Below are positions 26,629 to 35,022 of a DNA stretch of 64,000 nt, in pieces (within the stretch, counting starts at the first letter, position 1; each line of letters opens with the position of its first letter). Source of the DNA: Obesumbacterium proteus. Lineage in GTDB: Bacteria > Pseudomonadota > Gammaproteobacteria > Enterobacterales > Enterobacteriaceae. The position numbers and the translations under genes were made by a program. The DNA is taken from the NCBI RefSeq assembly GCF_001586165.1, contig NZ_CP014608.1:2666001-2730000 (forward strand), written 5' to 3'. The notes below the pieces were generated by a model. It was not told the DNA's origin and did no database searches. It worked only from the letters and a program-made list of their open reading frames with translations.

Positions 26629-27186
26629 TCAGAATGTTGTGGGTGTATGGGCGCTGATAATTCGACATATACGCGCCGACGTATTGCTGAAGCTATGTGG
26701 AATGCCGGTGTTAATGGCATAACTTTGTCCGGCTTCTAGGTGATAAATCTGACCGTTGACCGTCAGCATCACTTCCCCTTCCAACAAGGTGCCGATCTCT
26801 TCACCCTGATGTTTTATGCGTTCACCGGTTGTGGTGCCGGGTTCATAAGTTTCAATCATCATGGCCAGCGTGCGGTTTGGGTTACCGTTATGAATGAGCT
26901 TCATGGAAACCCCTTGGCTGCCAATTTCGATCAAGTCTTCGGCGTTAATCACAACCTGTGGTTCATCTGGTTTTTCCTGTTCGGCAAAAAACTCCGACAG
27001 TGACAACCCATAGACCTTGAGCAGTTTTTGCAAGGTGCTAATCGCTGGGCTGACTTTATCTTGTTCGATGGTGCTAATAGCACTGTGCGTTAATCCAGAC
27101 AGTTCAGCTGCCCTGCGCTGTGACAATCCCAATTGTTGACGGATATGTGACAGGCGTTTTCCTGGCGCCAAGCTGACATCGCTCAT
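26629..27186 (-). CDS. puuR: Transcriptional repressor PuuR
   Basis: Putrescine-responsive repressor of the puu genes. The 185 residues consist of an XRE helix-turn-helix (about 10-65; LGLSQRRAAELSGLTHSAISTIE) and a C-terminal cupin domain (about 110-180; GEEIGTLLEGEVMLTVNGQ, LEAGQSYAINTGIPHSFSN). I take the ATG at 27186, giving MSDVSLAPGKRL as in E. coli; another ATG two codons upstream shares the ribosome binding site AAGGA and is possible. It follows puuD by 12 bases. Confidence 0.96.
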   Translation of the reverse strand: MSDVSLAPGKRLSHIRQQLGLSQRRAAELSGLTHSAISTIEQDKVSPAISTLQKLLKVYGLSLSEFFAEQEKPDEPQVVINAEDLIEIGSQGVSMKLIHNGNPNRTLAMMIETYEPGTTTGERIKHQGEEIGTLLEGEVMLTVNGQIYHLEAGQSYAINTGIPHSFSNTSARICRIISAHTPTTF

Positions 27187-27198
27187 ATGCATATTTCC

Positions 27199-27981
27199 TT
27201 ATTGATAGTTCTTATCAGGCTGGCTGTTTTTTTCAGCACTGGCTTTCTGACAAGCGGTGATAAAACCTTCAAACAACAAGCGGGAAAGGGCGTATTCATC
27301 GCTATTCCATTCAGGATGCCACTGCACGCCCAAGGCGAATGGGTGATCGTGAACGCTAACGGCTTCGACTAAACCATCAGATGCCTTAGCTTCAATGCGT
27401 AGCCGTGGCCCCAGCGTTTTGGCACCTTGACCATGCAATGAGTTAACCCAGAACTTGTTGCAACCCGGTACTAATTGTGAAAGCAAACCCCCTGCCTGTA
27501 CCAGCACCTCATGAGAGGGGGCATATTGTTGCTCCAGCGGAAGCTCTGGATCTTCACGGTGCTCCAGCAACTCCGGCTGTTCATAGAGGCGGCGATACAG
27601 CGTGCCACCGGTTGCCACCACCATTTCTTGTAACCCACGGCAGATGGCGAAAAGGGGAATGCGCCTTTCGAGTGCGAGGCTAATCAGCGCCATACTCAAA
27701 CTATCACGCCCAGGATCGGCGTCAGGCTCATCGCCGTTTTCACCATATAGGTGCGGCTGCACATTGCTTGGGCTGCCCGGCAGCATAATGCCGTCCAGAT
27801 GGGGGAGAAGCGATTCCAACAATTCAGGTTCAGACAGCGCGTGTGGCAAGGCCACTGGAAGTCCGCCCGCATTCAATACGGCATTTAGGTACTTTTCTTG
27901 CAAGGTTTGCGTTAGGTGCCCGTGCACCCTGTTCCTACACATGACGATGCCAATCACCGGCCTGTTAAATATATTGCCCAT
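27199..27981 (-). CDS. puuD: Gamma-glutamyl-GABA hydrolase
   Basis: Class I glutamine-amidotransferase-like hydrolase that splits gamma-glutamyl-GABA to glutamate and GABA, step four of the pathway. The 260 residues show the nucleophile elbow FAICRGLQEM (Cys), HGQGAK and the catalytic His-x-Glu in GVQWHPEW. Other PuuD landmarks are PVIGIVMCRNR, LPGSPSNVQPHLYG and DADPGRDSLSMA. The ATG at 27981 follows GAGAGGG. First gene of the minus-strand operon, divergent from puuA with 216 bases between them. The C-terminal tail is a few residues longer than in E. coli. Confidence 0.97.
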   Translation of the reverse strand: MGNIFNRPVIGIVMCRNRVHGHLTQTLQEKYLNAVLNAGGLPVALPHALSEPELLESLLPHLDGIMLPGSPSNVQPHLYGENGDEPDADPGRDSLSMALISLALERRIPLFAICRGLQEMVVATGGTLYRRLYEQPELLEHREDPELPLEQQYAPSHEVLVQAGGLLSQLVPGCNKFWVNSLHGQGAKTLGPRLRIEAKASDGLVEAVSVHDHPFALGVQWHPEWNSDEYALSRLLFEGFITACQKASAEKNSQPDKNYQ

Positions 27982-28133
27982 ACCACCCTCTCCGCTTGGT
28001 CTAAATTATGAACACATTGCTTCCATACAGCGCTTTTCCGTTCAATATTTTCTCAATCTAGCAGTGGTAAGCGTAATATTCAAACTAATTGCAACACTTG
28101 CGAAACATTTTGTTTGCATCTACATTTCAATTG

Positions 28134-28148
28134 TGGACATTATATCGA
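28134..28148. promoter_or_regulatory. Candidate PuuR operator between puuD and puuA
   Basis: TGGACATTATATCGA resembles the reverse complement of the 15-base PuuR site reported for E. coli (AAAATATAATGAACA, from memory), sharing the CATTATAT core. It lies about 50 bases before puuA in the divergent promoter. Confidence 0.5.
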
Positions 28149-28197
28149 GCAGTCCAAACGGTCAGATCCACGGTCTTCAATCAATGGCGGGTGAATC

Positions 28198-29616
28198 ATG
28201 CAAACCAATATCGTAGAAGTTGAAAATTTTGTTCAGCACAGTGAAGAGAGACGAAGTAGCGCGTTCCAACGCGAAGTAAAAAATTACTTGGAACGCTATC
28301 CCTCCACGCAGCACGTCGATGTACTCCTTACCGACCTTAATGGTTGCTTCCGTGGAAAGCGTATTCCTGTTGCTGGGCTGAAAAAGCTTGAGAAGGGCTG
28401 CTACTTCCCTGCGTCGGTGTTTGCGATGGATATTTTGGGTAACGTGGTTGAAGAGGCCGGATTAGGCCAAGAGCTCGGCGAACCCGATCGCACCTGTATT
28501 CCGGTATTGGGATCGTTAACGCCATCGGCGGCTGACCCTGAATTTATCGGTCAGGTTCTACTGACCATGCTGGATGAAGATGGTACTCCCTTTGACGTTG
28601 AGCCACGTAACGTGCTGAATAATGTCTGGCAGCAACTACGCCAGCGCGGATTATTCCCTGTGGTAGCGGTAGAGCTGGAGTTCTATCTCATCGATCGACA
28701 ACGCGACGCCGAAGGATATCTTCAGCCGCCATGCGCGCCAGGGACTCAGGAGCGTAATACGCAAAGTCAGGTGTATTCAGTCGATAACCTGAATCATTTT
28801 GCCGACGTGTTAAGCGATATTGATGAACTGGCTAAGCTACAACAAATCCCCGCCGATGGTGCGGTAGCAGAAGCGTCTCCAGGACAATTCGAAGTTAACC
28901 TGAACCACACCGATAACGTCTTACAGGCCTGTGACCATGCGCTTTCGTTAAAGAGACTGGTACGCATGGTGGCTGAGAATCATGATATGCACGCCACCTT
29001 TATGGCGAAGCCTTATGAAGAGTATGCGGGCAGTGGTATGCACATTCATATCAGTATGCTCGATAGTAAAGGTCAAAACGTTTTCGCCGACGACGACGGT
29101 GAAGACTCGGCATTATTGAAGAAAGCGCTCGCGGGCATGATGGAACTGATGCCAGCATCGATGGCGTTGTTGGCGCCGAACGTCAATGCTTTCCGCCGCT
29201 TCCAGCCGGGCATGTATGTACCGACTCAGGCATCTTGGGGCCACAATAACCGCACCGTCGCATTGCGCATTCCGTGTGGTGACCGCGACAGCCACCGTGT
29301 TGAATATCGCGTTGCTGGCGCTGATGCCAACCCGTATCTGGTGATGGCAACGGTGCTTGCGGGCATTCTGCACGGTTTGGACAACACACTTACGCTGGCA
29401 GAGCCTATCACCGGCAACGGCATTGAGCAGGACGGCCTGCCATTCCCAATCCGTCAAAGTGATGCTCTGTATGAATTTGAAGAACAGCAAGCGTTGCGCT
29501 CGCTGCTCGGAGAGCGTTTCAGCCACGTTTACCACGCCTGTAAAACTGATGAGCTTATTCAGTTTGAACGCATGGTGACTGACACTGAAATCGACTGGAT
29601 GTTGAAGAACGCCTAA
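28198..29616 (+). CDS. puuA: Gamma-glutamylputrescine synthetase
   Basis: ATP-dependent ligase of the glutamine synthetase family that joins glutamate to putrescine, step one of the Puu pathway. The 472 residues show the N-terminal beta-grasp region with VDVLLTDLNGCFRGKRIPV, the metal-binding VAVELEFYLID, AVAEASPGQFEVN, the ATP-site block ATFMAKPYEEYAGSGMHIHIS and the glutamate-binding NNRTVALRIPCGD. The ATG follows GGGTGA. In E. coli puuP precedes puuA; here puuP lies after puuE, so operon order differs. Confidence 0.97.
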   Translation: MQTNIVEVENFVQHSEERRSSAFQREVKNYLERYPSTQHVDVLLTDLNGCFRGKRIPVAGLKKLEKGCYFPASVFAMDILGNVVEEAGLGQELGEPDRTCIPVLGSLTPSAADPEFIGQVLLTMLDEDGTPFDVEPRNVLNNVWQQLRQRGLFPVVAVELEFYLIDRQRDAEGYLQPPCAPGTQERNTQSQVYSVDNLNHFADVLSDIDELAKLQQIPADGAVAEASPGQFEVNLNHTDNVLQACDHALSLKRLVRMVAENHDMHATFMAKPYEEYAGSGMHIHISMLDSKGQNVFADDDGEDSALLKKALAGMMELMPASMALLAPNVNAFRRFQPGMYVPTQASWGHNNRTVALRIPCGDRDSHRVEYRVAGADANPYLVMATVLAGILHGLDNTLTLAEPITGNGIEQDGLPFPIRQSDALYEFEEQQALRSLLGERFSHVYHACKTDELIQFERMVTDTEIDWMLKNA

Positions 29617-29652
29617 TACCCTTTATCTTTCAAATTGAAAGGTACTGCAAGA

Positions 29653-29768
29653 CCCCCTCCCAACCTCCCCCTTGTCAGGGGGAGGGGCTGAAAATGCGTA
29701 TTTTTGCAGAAACAGCGTGTTTACACGGAGTGCTCCCTCCCCTGACAAGGGGAGGGTTGGGGTGGGGT
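29653..29768. repeat. REP-like palindrome pair between puuA and puuE
   Basis: Two GC-rich hairpins, CCTCCCCCT-TGTC-AGGGGGAGG (29664-29685) and CCCTCCCCT-GACA-AGGGGAGGG (29734-29755), lie in inverted orientation; the outer arms CCCCCTCCCAACC and GGTTGGGGTGGGG also pair. The structure resembles a BIME-type doublet of extragenic palindromes. It may moderate readthrough or protect the puuA message. Confidence 0.75.
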
Positions 29769-29806
29769 TCGAAATTTGAAATTCAAATTCAATTACGGAG
29801 TACATC

Positions 29807-31129
29807 ATGTCTGAGAATCAAAATCTGTCCGGGAATGCCTCCAACCAGTCATGGCAGAAGCGTCGTGAAGAGGCGGTGGCGGGCGGAGTTTCAACATTAC
29901 TGCCAGCGTTCATTCATAAAGCGCGCAATGCTGAGCTGTGGGACATTGAAGGTAATCGTTATATCGACTTTGCAGCAGGGATCGCCGTGCTGAATACCGG
30001 CCATAACCACCCTAAAGTGATCGCGGCCGTTCAAGAACAGCTGACGCGTTTCACACACCCGTGCTTCCAAGTTACGCCATATCCAGAATACGTTGAGCTG
30101 GCAGAGCGTCTGAATGCGCTGGTGCCCATTAAAGAAGCCACGCAGACGCTGTTGCTTACCACGGGTGCTGAAGCGGTTGAGAACGCCGTGAAAGTGGCGC
30201 GTATCGCCACCGGACGCAGCGGTGTGATTGCATTCCGCGGTGGTTTCCACGGACGTACCTTAATGGGAATGGCGTTGACCGGTAAAGTTGCTCCGTATAA
30301 ACAGGGGTACGGTCCGTTCCCATCGGGTATTTATCATGCGCCATATCCGTCTTCCTACCTTGGCATCACGGAGCAGCACGCGTTAGATGCGCTCGATTCC
30401 ATTTTTGCAGCGGACATCGCGCCGAGCGAAGTCGCCGCAATCATCATTGAACCGGTACAGGGCGAAGGTGGTTTCTATGCCGCTCCTGCTGGTTTCTTGA
30501 AATCGTTACGTGAAATTTGCGATCAACACGGCATTGTTTTAATTGCGGATGAAATCCAGAGCGGCTTCTGCCGTACCGGTAAAACCTTTGCTATCGAACA
30601 TACCGGCGTTGAACCCGATCTGATCACCATCGCGAAAAGCTTGGCGGGCGGCTTCCCGCTGTCTGCGCTGGTGGGTAAAAAACGCCTGATGGAAAAAGCG
30701 TTGCCGGGCGGTTTGGGCGGTACTTATGCAGGTTCTCCGGTGGCTATCGCCGCAGCGCTTGCAGTGACGGATCTGATTAAAGAAGAACAGCTGAACCAAA
30801 AAGCCCAGCAGGTTGGCGAACAGATTACGACCGAATTACATGCGTTGGCAGAACGCTTTGATTGCATCGGCGATATTCGTGCCGTTGGCGCAATGGTGGC
30901 GATGGAGCTGGTGGAAAATCGCGATGCAGCCAAGCCAAATAAGGCCATCACTTCTGCGTTAGTGAAAGAGGCCGGTAAACAAGGGCTGATTCTGCTCTCC
31001 TGCGGTGTGCGCGGTAATGTCATTCGATTCTTAGCGCCGTTAACGGCCGAAAAAGAAGTTATAAAAGAAGGTATGGAAAAGTTGGCTTCAGCACTTTCTG
31101 TTGTGGCAAAAACAGTGCAGAATGCATGA
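29807..31129 (+). CDS. puuE: 4-aminobutyrate aminotransferase
   Basis: PLP-dependent class III transaminase that converts GABA and 2-oxoglutarate to succinate semialdehyde and glutamate, completing putrescine breakdown after PuuD. The 440 residues include VSTLLPAFIHKARNAELWD, the cofactor-binding TTGAEAVENAVK, FRGGFHGRT, LIADEIQSGFCRTG and the PLP lysine in TIAKSLAGGFP. The ATG follows GGAG. Similarity to GabT is close, so placement in the puu cluster decides for puuE. No succinate-semialdehyde dehydrogenase gene lies in the window. Confidence 0.93.
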   Translation: MSENQNLSGNASNQSWQKRREEAVAGGVSTLLPAFIHKARNAELWDIEGNRYIDFAAGIAVLNTGHNHPKVIAAVQEQLTRFTHPCFQVTPYPEYVELAERLNALVPIKEATQTLLLTTGAEAVENAVKVARIATGRSGVIAFRGGFHGRTLMGMALTGKVAPYKQGYGPFPSGIYHAPYPSSYLGITEQHALDALDSIFAADIAPSEVAAIIIEPVQGEGGFYAAPAGFLKSLREICDQHGIVLIADEIQSGFCRTGKTFAIEHTGVEPDLITIAKSLAGGFPLSALVGKKRLMEKALPGGLGGTYAGSPVAIAAALAVTDLIKEEQLNQKAQQVGEQITTELHALAERFDCIGDIRAVGAMVAMELVENRDAAKPNKAITSALVKEAGKQGLILLSCGVRGNVIRFLAPLTAEKEVIKEGMEKLASALSVVAKTVQNA

Positions 31130-31133
31130 CATA

Positions 31134-31170
31134 AAGATAACCGGTAGTTTACTGCCGGTTATCTTTTTTT
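31134..31170 (+). terminator. Terminator of puuE
   Basis: AGATAACCGG / CCGGTTATCT stem around AGTTTACTG with an internal mismatch, followed by a run of eight T. Confidence 0.93.
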
Positions 31171-31391
31171 TATCACTATGGCGTAACGACCTCGGGTCTA
31201 CGCATGTGAACAAACGATGAGCCTGCCCCTCGATTCACGACGCAGGCTCCAAATACAGAGCGCGGTCGGAAGATTCGCGCAATAGCCAGAGCAAAAGTAG
31301 TTCTCGCGGCTGTTTCCACTACCGGACCACGGAGCGTTCAGGCGGTAGCGGTTTACTATGATGACGTATCGGGATACGTCTAGAGGATATA
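31171..31391 (+). promoter_or_regulatory. Structured 5' leader of puuP
   Basis: This stretch can fold into several local hairpins: GAGCCTGC / GCAGGCTC (31219-31226 with 31242-31249, perfect 8 bases), GCGCG / CGCGC (31260-31264 with 31276-31280) and GACGTA / TACGTC (31363-31380), which sits directly before the Shine-Dalgarno AGAGG of the upstream ORF. The promoter must lie near its left side, after the puuE terminator. It is not a riboswitch class I recognise. Confidence 0.5.
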
Positions 31392-31613
31392 ATGATGGTG
31401 CATGTTTATGTTTATCCGCCGCGCTTGGGCGAACGCCTGAGCCGCAGCGAATACGGGCCAGCTCACTGTTTTATTGGCGCTTTGCTGAATGAACAAACCT
31501 ATATCTGTAGTCGATTATCCCGCCGCCTAATACGACGTTTCCCCGCGGCCTCTCTGAATGACGTTAATTTGTTACCAGCAGAGGACAAAGGGGGAAACCG
31601 TCATGGCGATTAG
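31392..31613 (+). CDS. 73-codon upstream ORF overlapping the puuP start (putative leader peptide)
   Basis: Tandem ATGs at 31392 and 31395 follow AGAGG at ideal distance and open a 73-codon ORF that ends at 31613, 11 bases inside puuP in another frame. The peptide (start MMVHVYVYPPRLGERLSR) is rich in Arg, Leu and Pro, with RLSRRLIRRF near the middle. It does not resemble a known protein. Its overlap with the puuP start means its translation must affect initiation of puuP; a leader peptide sensing polyamines or an amino acid is one inference. A chance ORF cannot be excluded. Confidence 0.5.
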   Translation: MMVHVYVYPPRLGERLSRSEYGPAHCFIGALLNEQTYICSRLSRRLIRRFPAASLNDVNLLPAEDKGGNRHGD

Positions 31614-32991
31614 CACTCCTCCTGTTGCTCAGGCTGCCGCGCATGAAGCGGGCAAGCCCCAATTACGTAAATCATTAAAGCTTTGGCAGATTGTCATGAT
31701 GGGCTTGGCTTATCTGACGCCGATGACCGTGTTTGATACCTTTGGCATTGTGTCTGGTATCAGCAACGGCCATGTGCCGATGTCGTATCTTTTTGCTTTG
31801 GCCGGCGTGCTGTTTACGGCGATAAGCTATGGCAAATTGGTGCGCCAGTTCCCGACGGCGGGTTCGGCCTACACCTATGCACAAAAAGCCATTAATCCCC
31901 ATGTGGGCTTTTTGGTGGGATGGTCATCGTTGCTGGACTATCTTTTCCTGCCGATGATTAACGTGCTGTTGGCGAAAATCTATCTCACGGCGATGTTCCC
32001 AGAGGTTCCCCAGTGGATTTGGGTGGTCGGTTTTGTGGCGATCATGACCGCGGCGAACTTGAAAAGCGTGAGTCTGGTAGCCAATTTCAATACCGTTTTT
32101 GTTTTGGTGCAGATCTCGATCATCGTGGTGTTTATCTTTTTGGTTGTGCAAGGTCTGCATAAAGGCGAGGGGGTTGGCAAAGTATGGAGCCTTCAACCAT
32201 TCGTTAGCGAGAATGCGCATTTGCTGCCGATTATCACCGGCGCCACCATCGTGTGCTTCTCATTCCTCGGTTTTGATGCGGTAACGACGCTGTCAGAAGA
32301 AACCAAGGATGCAGCGAAAACGATCCCACGGGCGATATTTCTCACCGCGCTGTACGGTGGCATTATCTTTATCTCGGTATCGTTCTTTATTCAGCTGTTT
32401 TTCCCTGATATCTCAAGGTTTAAACAGCCGGATGAGGCGCTGCCAGAAATAGCTCTTTACGTGGGGGGAAAACTGTTCCAGTCAATCTTCCTGTGCACCA
32501 CGTTTGTGAATACGCTGGCCTCGGGTTTGGCATCGCACGCGAGTGTTTCGCGCTTGCTGTATGTTATGGGGCGCGACAACGTGTTCCCTGAAAAGATCTT
32601 TGGCTACGTGCATCCAAAATGGCGTACGCCAGCCCTGAATGTGGTGATGGTGGGGATGGTTGCTCTATCGGCTATCTCGTTTGATCTGGTGACGGCGACC
32701 GCGCTGATAAACTTTGGTGCGCTGGTGGCATTTACGTTCGTGAATATCTCGGTGATTAGTCACTTCTATGTTCGTGAAGGGCGCAATAAAACCTGGAAGG
32801 ATCGTTTCCACTTCCTGATTTTGCCGATGATTGGTGCACTTACGGTTGCCGTGCTGTGGTTGAATCTGGAGAAAAGTTCGCTAACCATGGGGCTGATTTG
32901 GGCTGCACTTGGATTTGGCTATCTGGTGTTCCTTACCCGCCGCTTCCGTAAACCGCCGCCGCAGTTCGAAAGCCAACCGCAGGCGGAATAA
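31603..32991 (+). CDS. puuP: Putrescine importer
   Basis: Proton-driven APC-family permease that imports putrescine for the Puu pathway. The 462 residues match E. coli PuuP (461): MAISTP start, RKSLKLWQIVMMGLAYLTPMT, YAQKAINPHVGFLVGW, SFLGFDAVTTLSEET and NTLASGLASHASVSRLLYVMGR. About twelve hydrophobic segments. The ATG at 31603 has GGGGG seven bases upstream; longer in-frame starts lack support. It is separated from puuE by a terminator and a 430-base leader with an overlapping upstream ORF, so it is likely controlled separately from puuAE. Confidence 0.95.
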   Translation: MAISTPPVAQAAAHEAGKPQLRKSLKLWQIVMMGLAYLTPMTVFDTFGIVSGISNGHVPMSYLFALAGVLFTAISYGKLVRQFPTAGSAYTYAQKAINPHVGFLVGWSSLLDYLFLPMINVLLAKIYLTAMFPEVPQWIWVVGFVAIMTAANLKSVSLVANFNTVFVLVQISIIVVFIFLVVQGLHKGEGVGKVWSLQPFVSENAHLLPIITGATIVCFSFLGFDAVTTLSEETKDAAKTIPRAIFLTALYGGIIFISVSFFIQLFFPDISRFKQPDEALPEIALYVGGKLFQSIFLCTTFVNTLASGLASHASVSRLLYVMGRDNVFPEKIFGYVHPKWRTPALNVVMVGMVALSAISFDLVTATALINFGALVAFTFVNISVISHFYVREGRNKTWKDRFHFLILPMIGALTVAVLWLNLEKSSLTMGLIWAALGFGYLVFLTRRFRKPPPQFESQPQAE

Positions 32992-33008
32992 AGATCTAAA
33001 CAGTTATG

Positions 33009-33037
33009 TCGGGGAGCGAAAGCTCCCCGAATTTTTT
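33009..33037 (+). terminator. Terminator of puuP
   Basis: TCGGGGAGC / GCTCCCCGA stem with GAAA tetraloop, then ATTTTTT. Confidence 0.95.
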
Positions 33038-33154
33038 GCGAAGCTCTTTCCAATCCTTTGCTTATGCTCTGACATCCCTTTATCGCCATGCTAGTTTCCC
33101 CCTCAATAAAAAGGTCATTTAAGCAGCAAAAATAACATGGAGTTTTATACCTAA

Positions 33155-33544
33155 ATGGATATAATTGAGCGTATGGCAAGGCTTTATCGCAGACCTATTT
33201 TTTGGATTGCGGGGTGTAAAAAAGATCTGCAGCAATTGCCTGATGAGGTGAAAGATACGATGGGCTATGCATTGTATCTTGCTCAAATCGGGCGGAAGCA
33301 TCCGCAGGCAAAGCCATTGAAGGGGTTTCATGGCGCGGGAGTATTAGAGATTGTCGATGATGATGGGTGTGGAACGTATCGCGCTGTTTACTGCATTCAA
33401 TTCAAGCACGCAGTTTATGTGTTGCATGCGTTTCAGAAGAAATCATCTTCTGGGATTTCGACACCGCAGACCGATATGGAAAAGGTCAAAGAACGTTTAA
33501 AAGCGGCTCAACAACATGCAAAGGAAAATCACTATGAAAAATAA
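33155..33544 (+). CDS. HigB/RelE-superfamily toxin (phage Gp49-like)
   Basis: Predicted mRNA-cleaving toxin of a type II toxin-antitoxin pair, 129 residues. The Gp49-like fold is seen in FWIAGCKKDLQQLPDEVKDTMGYALY, KPLKGFHGAGVLEI, TYRAVYCIQFKHAVYVLHAFQKKS and the C-terminal PQTDMEKVKERLKAA. The start may be the ATG at 33155 or 33173; the second lies closer to the usual family start, and neither has a strong ribosome binding site. A five-codon ORF (33136-33153) ends exactly before the first ATG. The toxin gene precedes and overlaps the antitoxin gene, the HigBA order. Confidence 0.85.
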   Translation: MDIIERMARLYRRPIFWIAGCKKDLQQLPDEVKDTMGYALYLAQIGRKHPQAKPLKGFHGAGVLEIVDDDGCGTYRAVYCIQFKHAVYVLHAFQKKSSSGISTPQTDMEKVKERLKAAQQHAKENHYEK

Positions 33545-33863
33545 TCTCGAGATCGAAGCCGGTGGCGATAGCGTCTATGAAGATCTTCAGTACGCTAACG
33601 CCGAAGAGATGCAGGTAAAGGCACAGTTGGCGGCCATTATTGCTGAGCTGCTACAGGAACGCGGCCTTTCTCAAACCGAAGCCGCCGTGATGCTGGGGAT
33701 GACTCAGCCAAAACTGTCTAATTTGCTGCGTGGGCAGTTTCGCGGCATTAGCGAATTTAAAATGTTGTCATGCCTGATGTGTTTGGGCGGCCAAATTAAC
33801 ATTCAGGTCAAAAAACCGAGGCTAAAAACAACCCGTGGGCATTTAACTGTATCAGTGAGCTAA
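33534..33863 (+). CDS. HigA-type XRE antitoxin
   Basis: DNA-binding antitoxin of 109 residues paired with the upstream toxin. The helix-turn-helix spans about 40-85: IIAELLQERGLSQTEAAV, MLGMTQPKLSNLLRGQFRGIS. I use the ATG at 33534, ten bases after AAGGA; an in-frame ATG six codons earlier has no ribosome binding site. It overlaps the toxin gene by 11 bases, so the two are coupled; this protein is expected to repress the shared promoter. Confidence 0.87.
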   Translation: MKNNLEIEAGGDSVYEDLQYANAEEMQVKAQLAAIIAELLQERGLSQTEAAVMLGMTQPKLSNLLRGQFRGISEFKMLSCLMCLGGQINIQVKKPRLKTTRGHLTVSVS

Positions 33864-33868
33864 GCACA

Positions 33869-34795
33869 TTAATGGCCCGGATGGTTTCTTTTGCCGCGCA
33901 CCATATCGGTAGCCAAATGGCGATAGCGCCAGTGCTGCTGGAATAACTCGTAGACGCAGAATGCTAATCCTAACCAGATGAGGGAGAAGCTGATCATCTT
34001 CGGCATATTGATCGGCTCACCGAAGGCGAGCACCGCCAGTAAGAATTGGAGAGATGGCTCAACATACTGCGCAAGACCAATGACCGTCAGCGAGGTGCGC
34101 TTAATCGCTGCGGCGAATAGCAGTAGAGGAGCGAAGGTGACCGGTGCCGTCAAGGCATACAGAATATAGGTTTTTGTGCCGGAGCCCGCCAGAATGCTGC
34201 CGCCTGTGGCATGTAACCAAAAGGTGATGGCAATCGCGAGCGGTAGCATCCACAGGGTTTCTAACGTGAGTGCGGTCATGATGTCGTAGCGAATAAACTT
34301 ACGCACTAACCCATAGAATGCAAACGTACTGCCCATTGCCAAAGCGAGAAGCGGAACGTGACCTAGTAAAATGACCTGATAGGCCAAACCCGTGATGGCA
34401 AGCGCCACTGCGATGCGCTGAAAGCGGCTGAGTTTGTCGTGTAGAAAAATAACGCCTAACGCGATAGAAAACAGTGGATTGGTGAAATAGCCAAGGCTGG
34501 CATCAAGTACCAGATTGTGGGTGAGCGCATAGATAAACGTGGTCCACGAGACGCTCATGATCAAGCCGCCTAATAGGCAACAGAACAGAGAACGTTTATC
34601 TTGCCAAACCTGTTGCCACGTCGTTCGGTTTTTAAATAGCAGACGTAGCAAAAGTAGCAAAGGAATAGACCAAAACAGGCGTTGCGCCAGCAACTCAAGC
34701 ACGTTGGCATCTGGCAGCATCTTATAAAAAAGCGGTGTAATGCCCCACAAAATAAACGCGAGAACGGCCAAGACTGGCCCGTTTTTCAGCCACAT
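33869..34795 (-). CDS. rarD: EamA-family transporter RarD
   Basis: Drug/metabolite-superfamily inner-membrane transporter of 308 residues with ten hydrophobic helices. RarD-type landmarks: LAFILWGITPLFYKM, LAQRLFWSIPLLLLL, DASLGYFTNPLFSIALG, FAFYGLVRKFI and LAQYVEPSLQFLLAV. The substrate is unknown. The ORF extends 15 codons upstream into an ERIC element; I start at the ATG at 34795, with AGG ten bases upstream and directly before the first helix. The gene is convergent with the antitoxin gene, stops being six bases apart. Confidence 0.87.
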   Translation of the reverse strand: MWLKNGPVLAVLAFILWGITPLFYKMLPDANVLELLAQRLFWSIPLLLLLRLLFKNRTTWQQVWQDKRSLFCCLLGGLIMSVSWTTFIYALTHNLVLDASLGYFTNPLFSIALGVIFLHDKLSRFQRIAVALAITGLAYQVILLGHVPLLALAMGSTFAFYGLVRKFIRYDIMTALTLETLWMLPLAIAITFWLHATGGSILAGSGTKTYILYALTAPVTFAPLLLFAAAIKRTSLTVIGLAQYVEPSLQFLLAVLAFGEPINMPKMISFSLIWLGLAFCVYELFQQHWRYRHLATDMVRGKRNHPGH

Positions 34796-34821
34796 ATTTA
34801 CGACCTGTTTTGAATAAAATC

Positions 34822-34919
34822 TATACCCAGCATGCTTCAAACTGCAATTGTTGGTCGCGCTTATTCATCCTAAGCACTAACTGGCTCGCCTCAATGCAAC
34901 TCGAATTATTTTGGGTATG
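34822..34919. repeat. ERIC element, shortened (98 bp)
   Basis: TATACCC at one end and GGGTAT at the other, with CATGCTTCAAACTGC and GCAACTCGAATTATTTT flanks; about 30 bases of the core are missing. It lies immediately upstream of rarD, on its 5' side. Confidence 0.88.
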
Positions 34920-34978
34920 TGTATTGTAAAATAAAGAAAATGCGCCTTCGCTACCTACTTTAACCGTTGGTAAGAAAA

Positions 34979-35004
34979 CCGAGGGTGATGTAGCTCACCC
35001 TCAA
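34979..35004 (-). terminator. Terminator of sbcB
   Basis: GAGGGTGA / TCACCCTC perfect 8-base stem; on the minus strand it is followed by GGTTTTCTT, a weak T-run. Confidence 0.65.
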
Positions 35005-35022
35005 TGATAAATCTTATGAATA

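Noticed and set aside
29623..29808. 61-codon minus-strand frame across the palindrome between puuA and puuE
   Set aside because: It merely reads through the inverted repeat; Pro/Gly-rich translation without a ribosome binding site.
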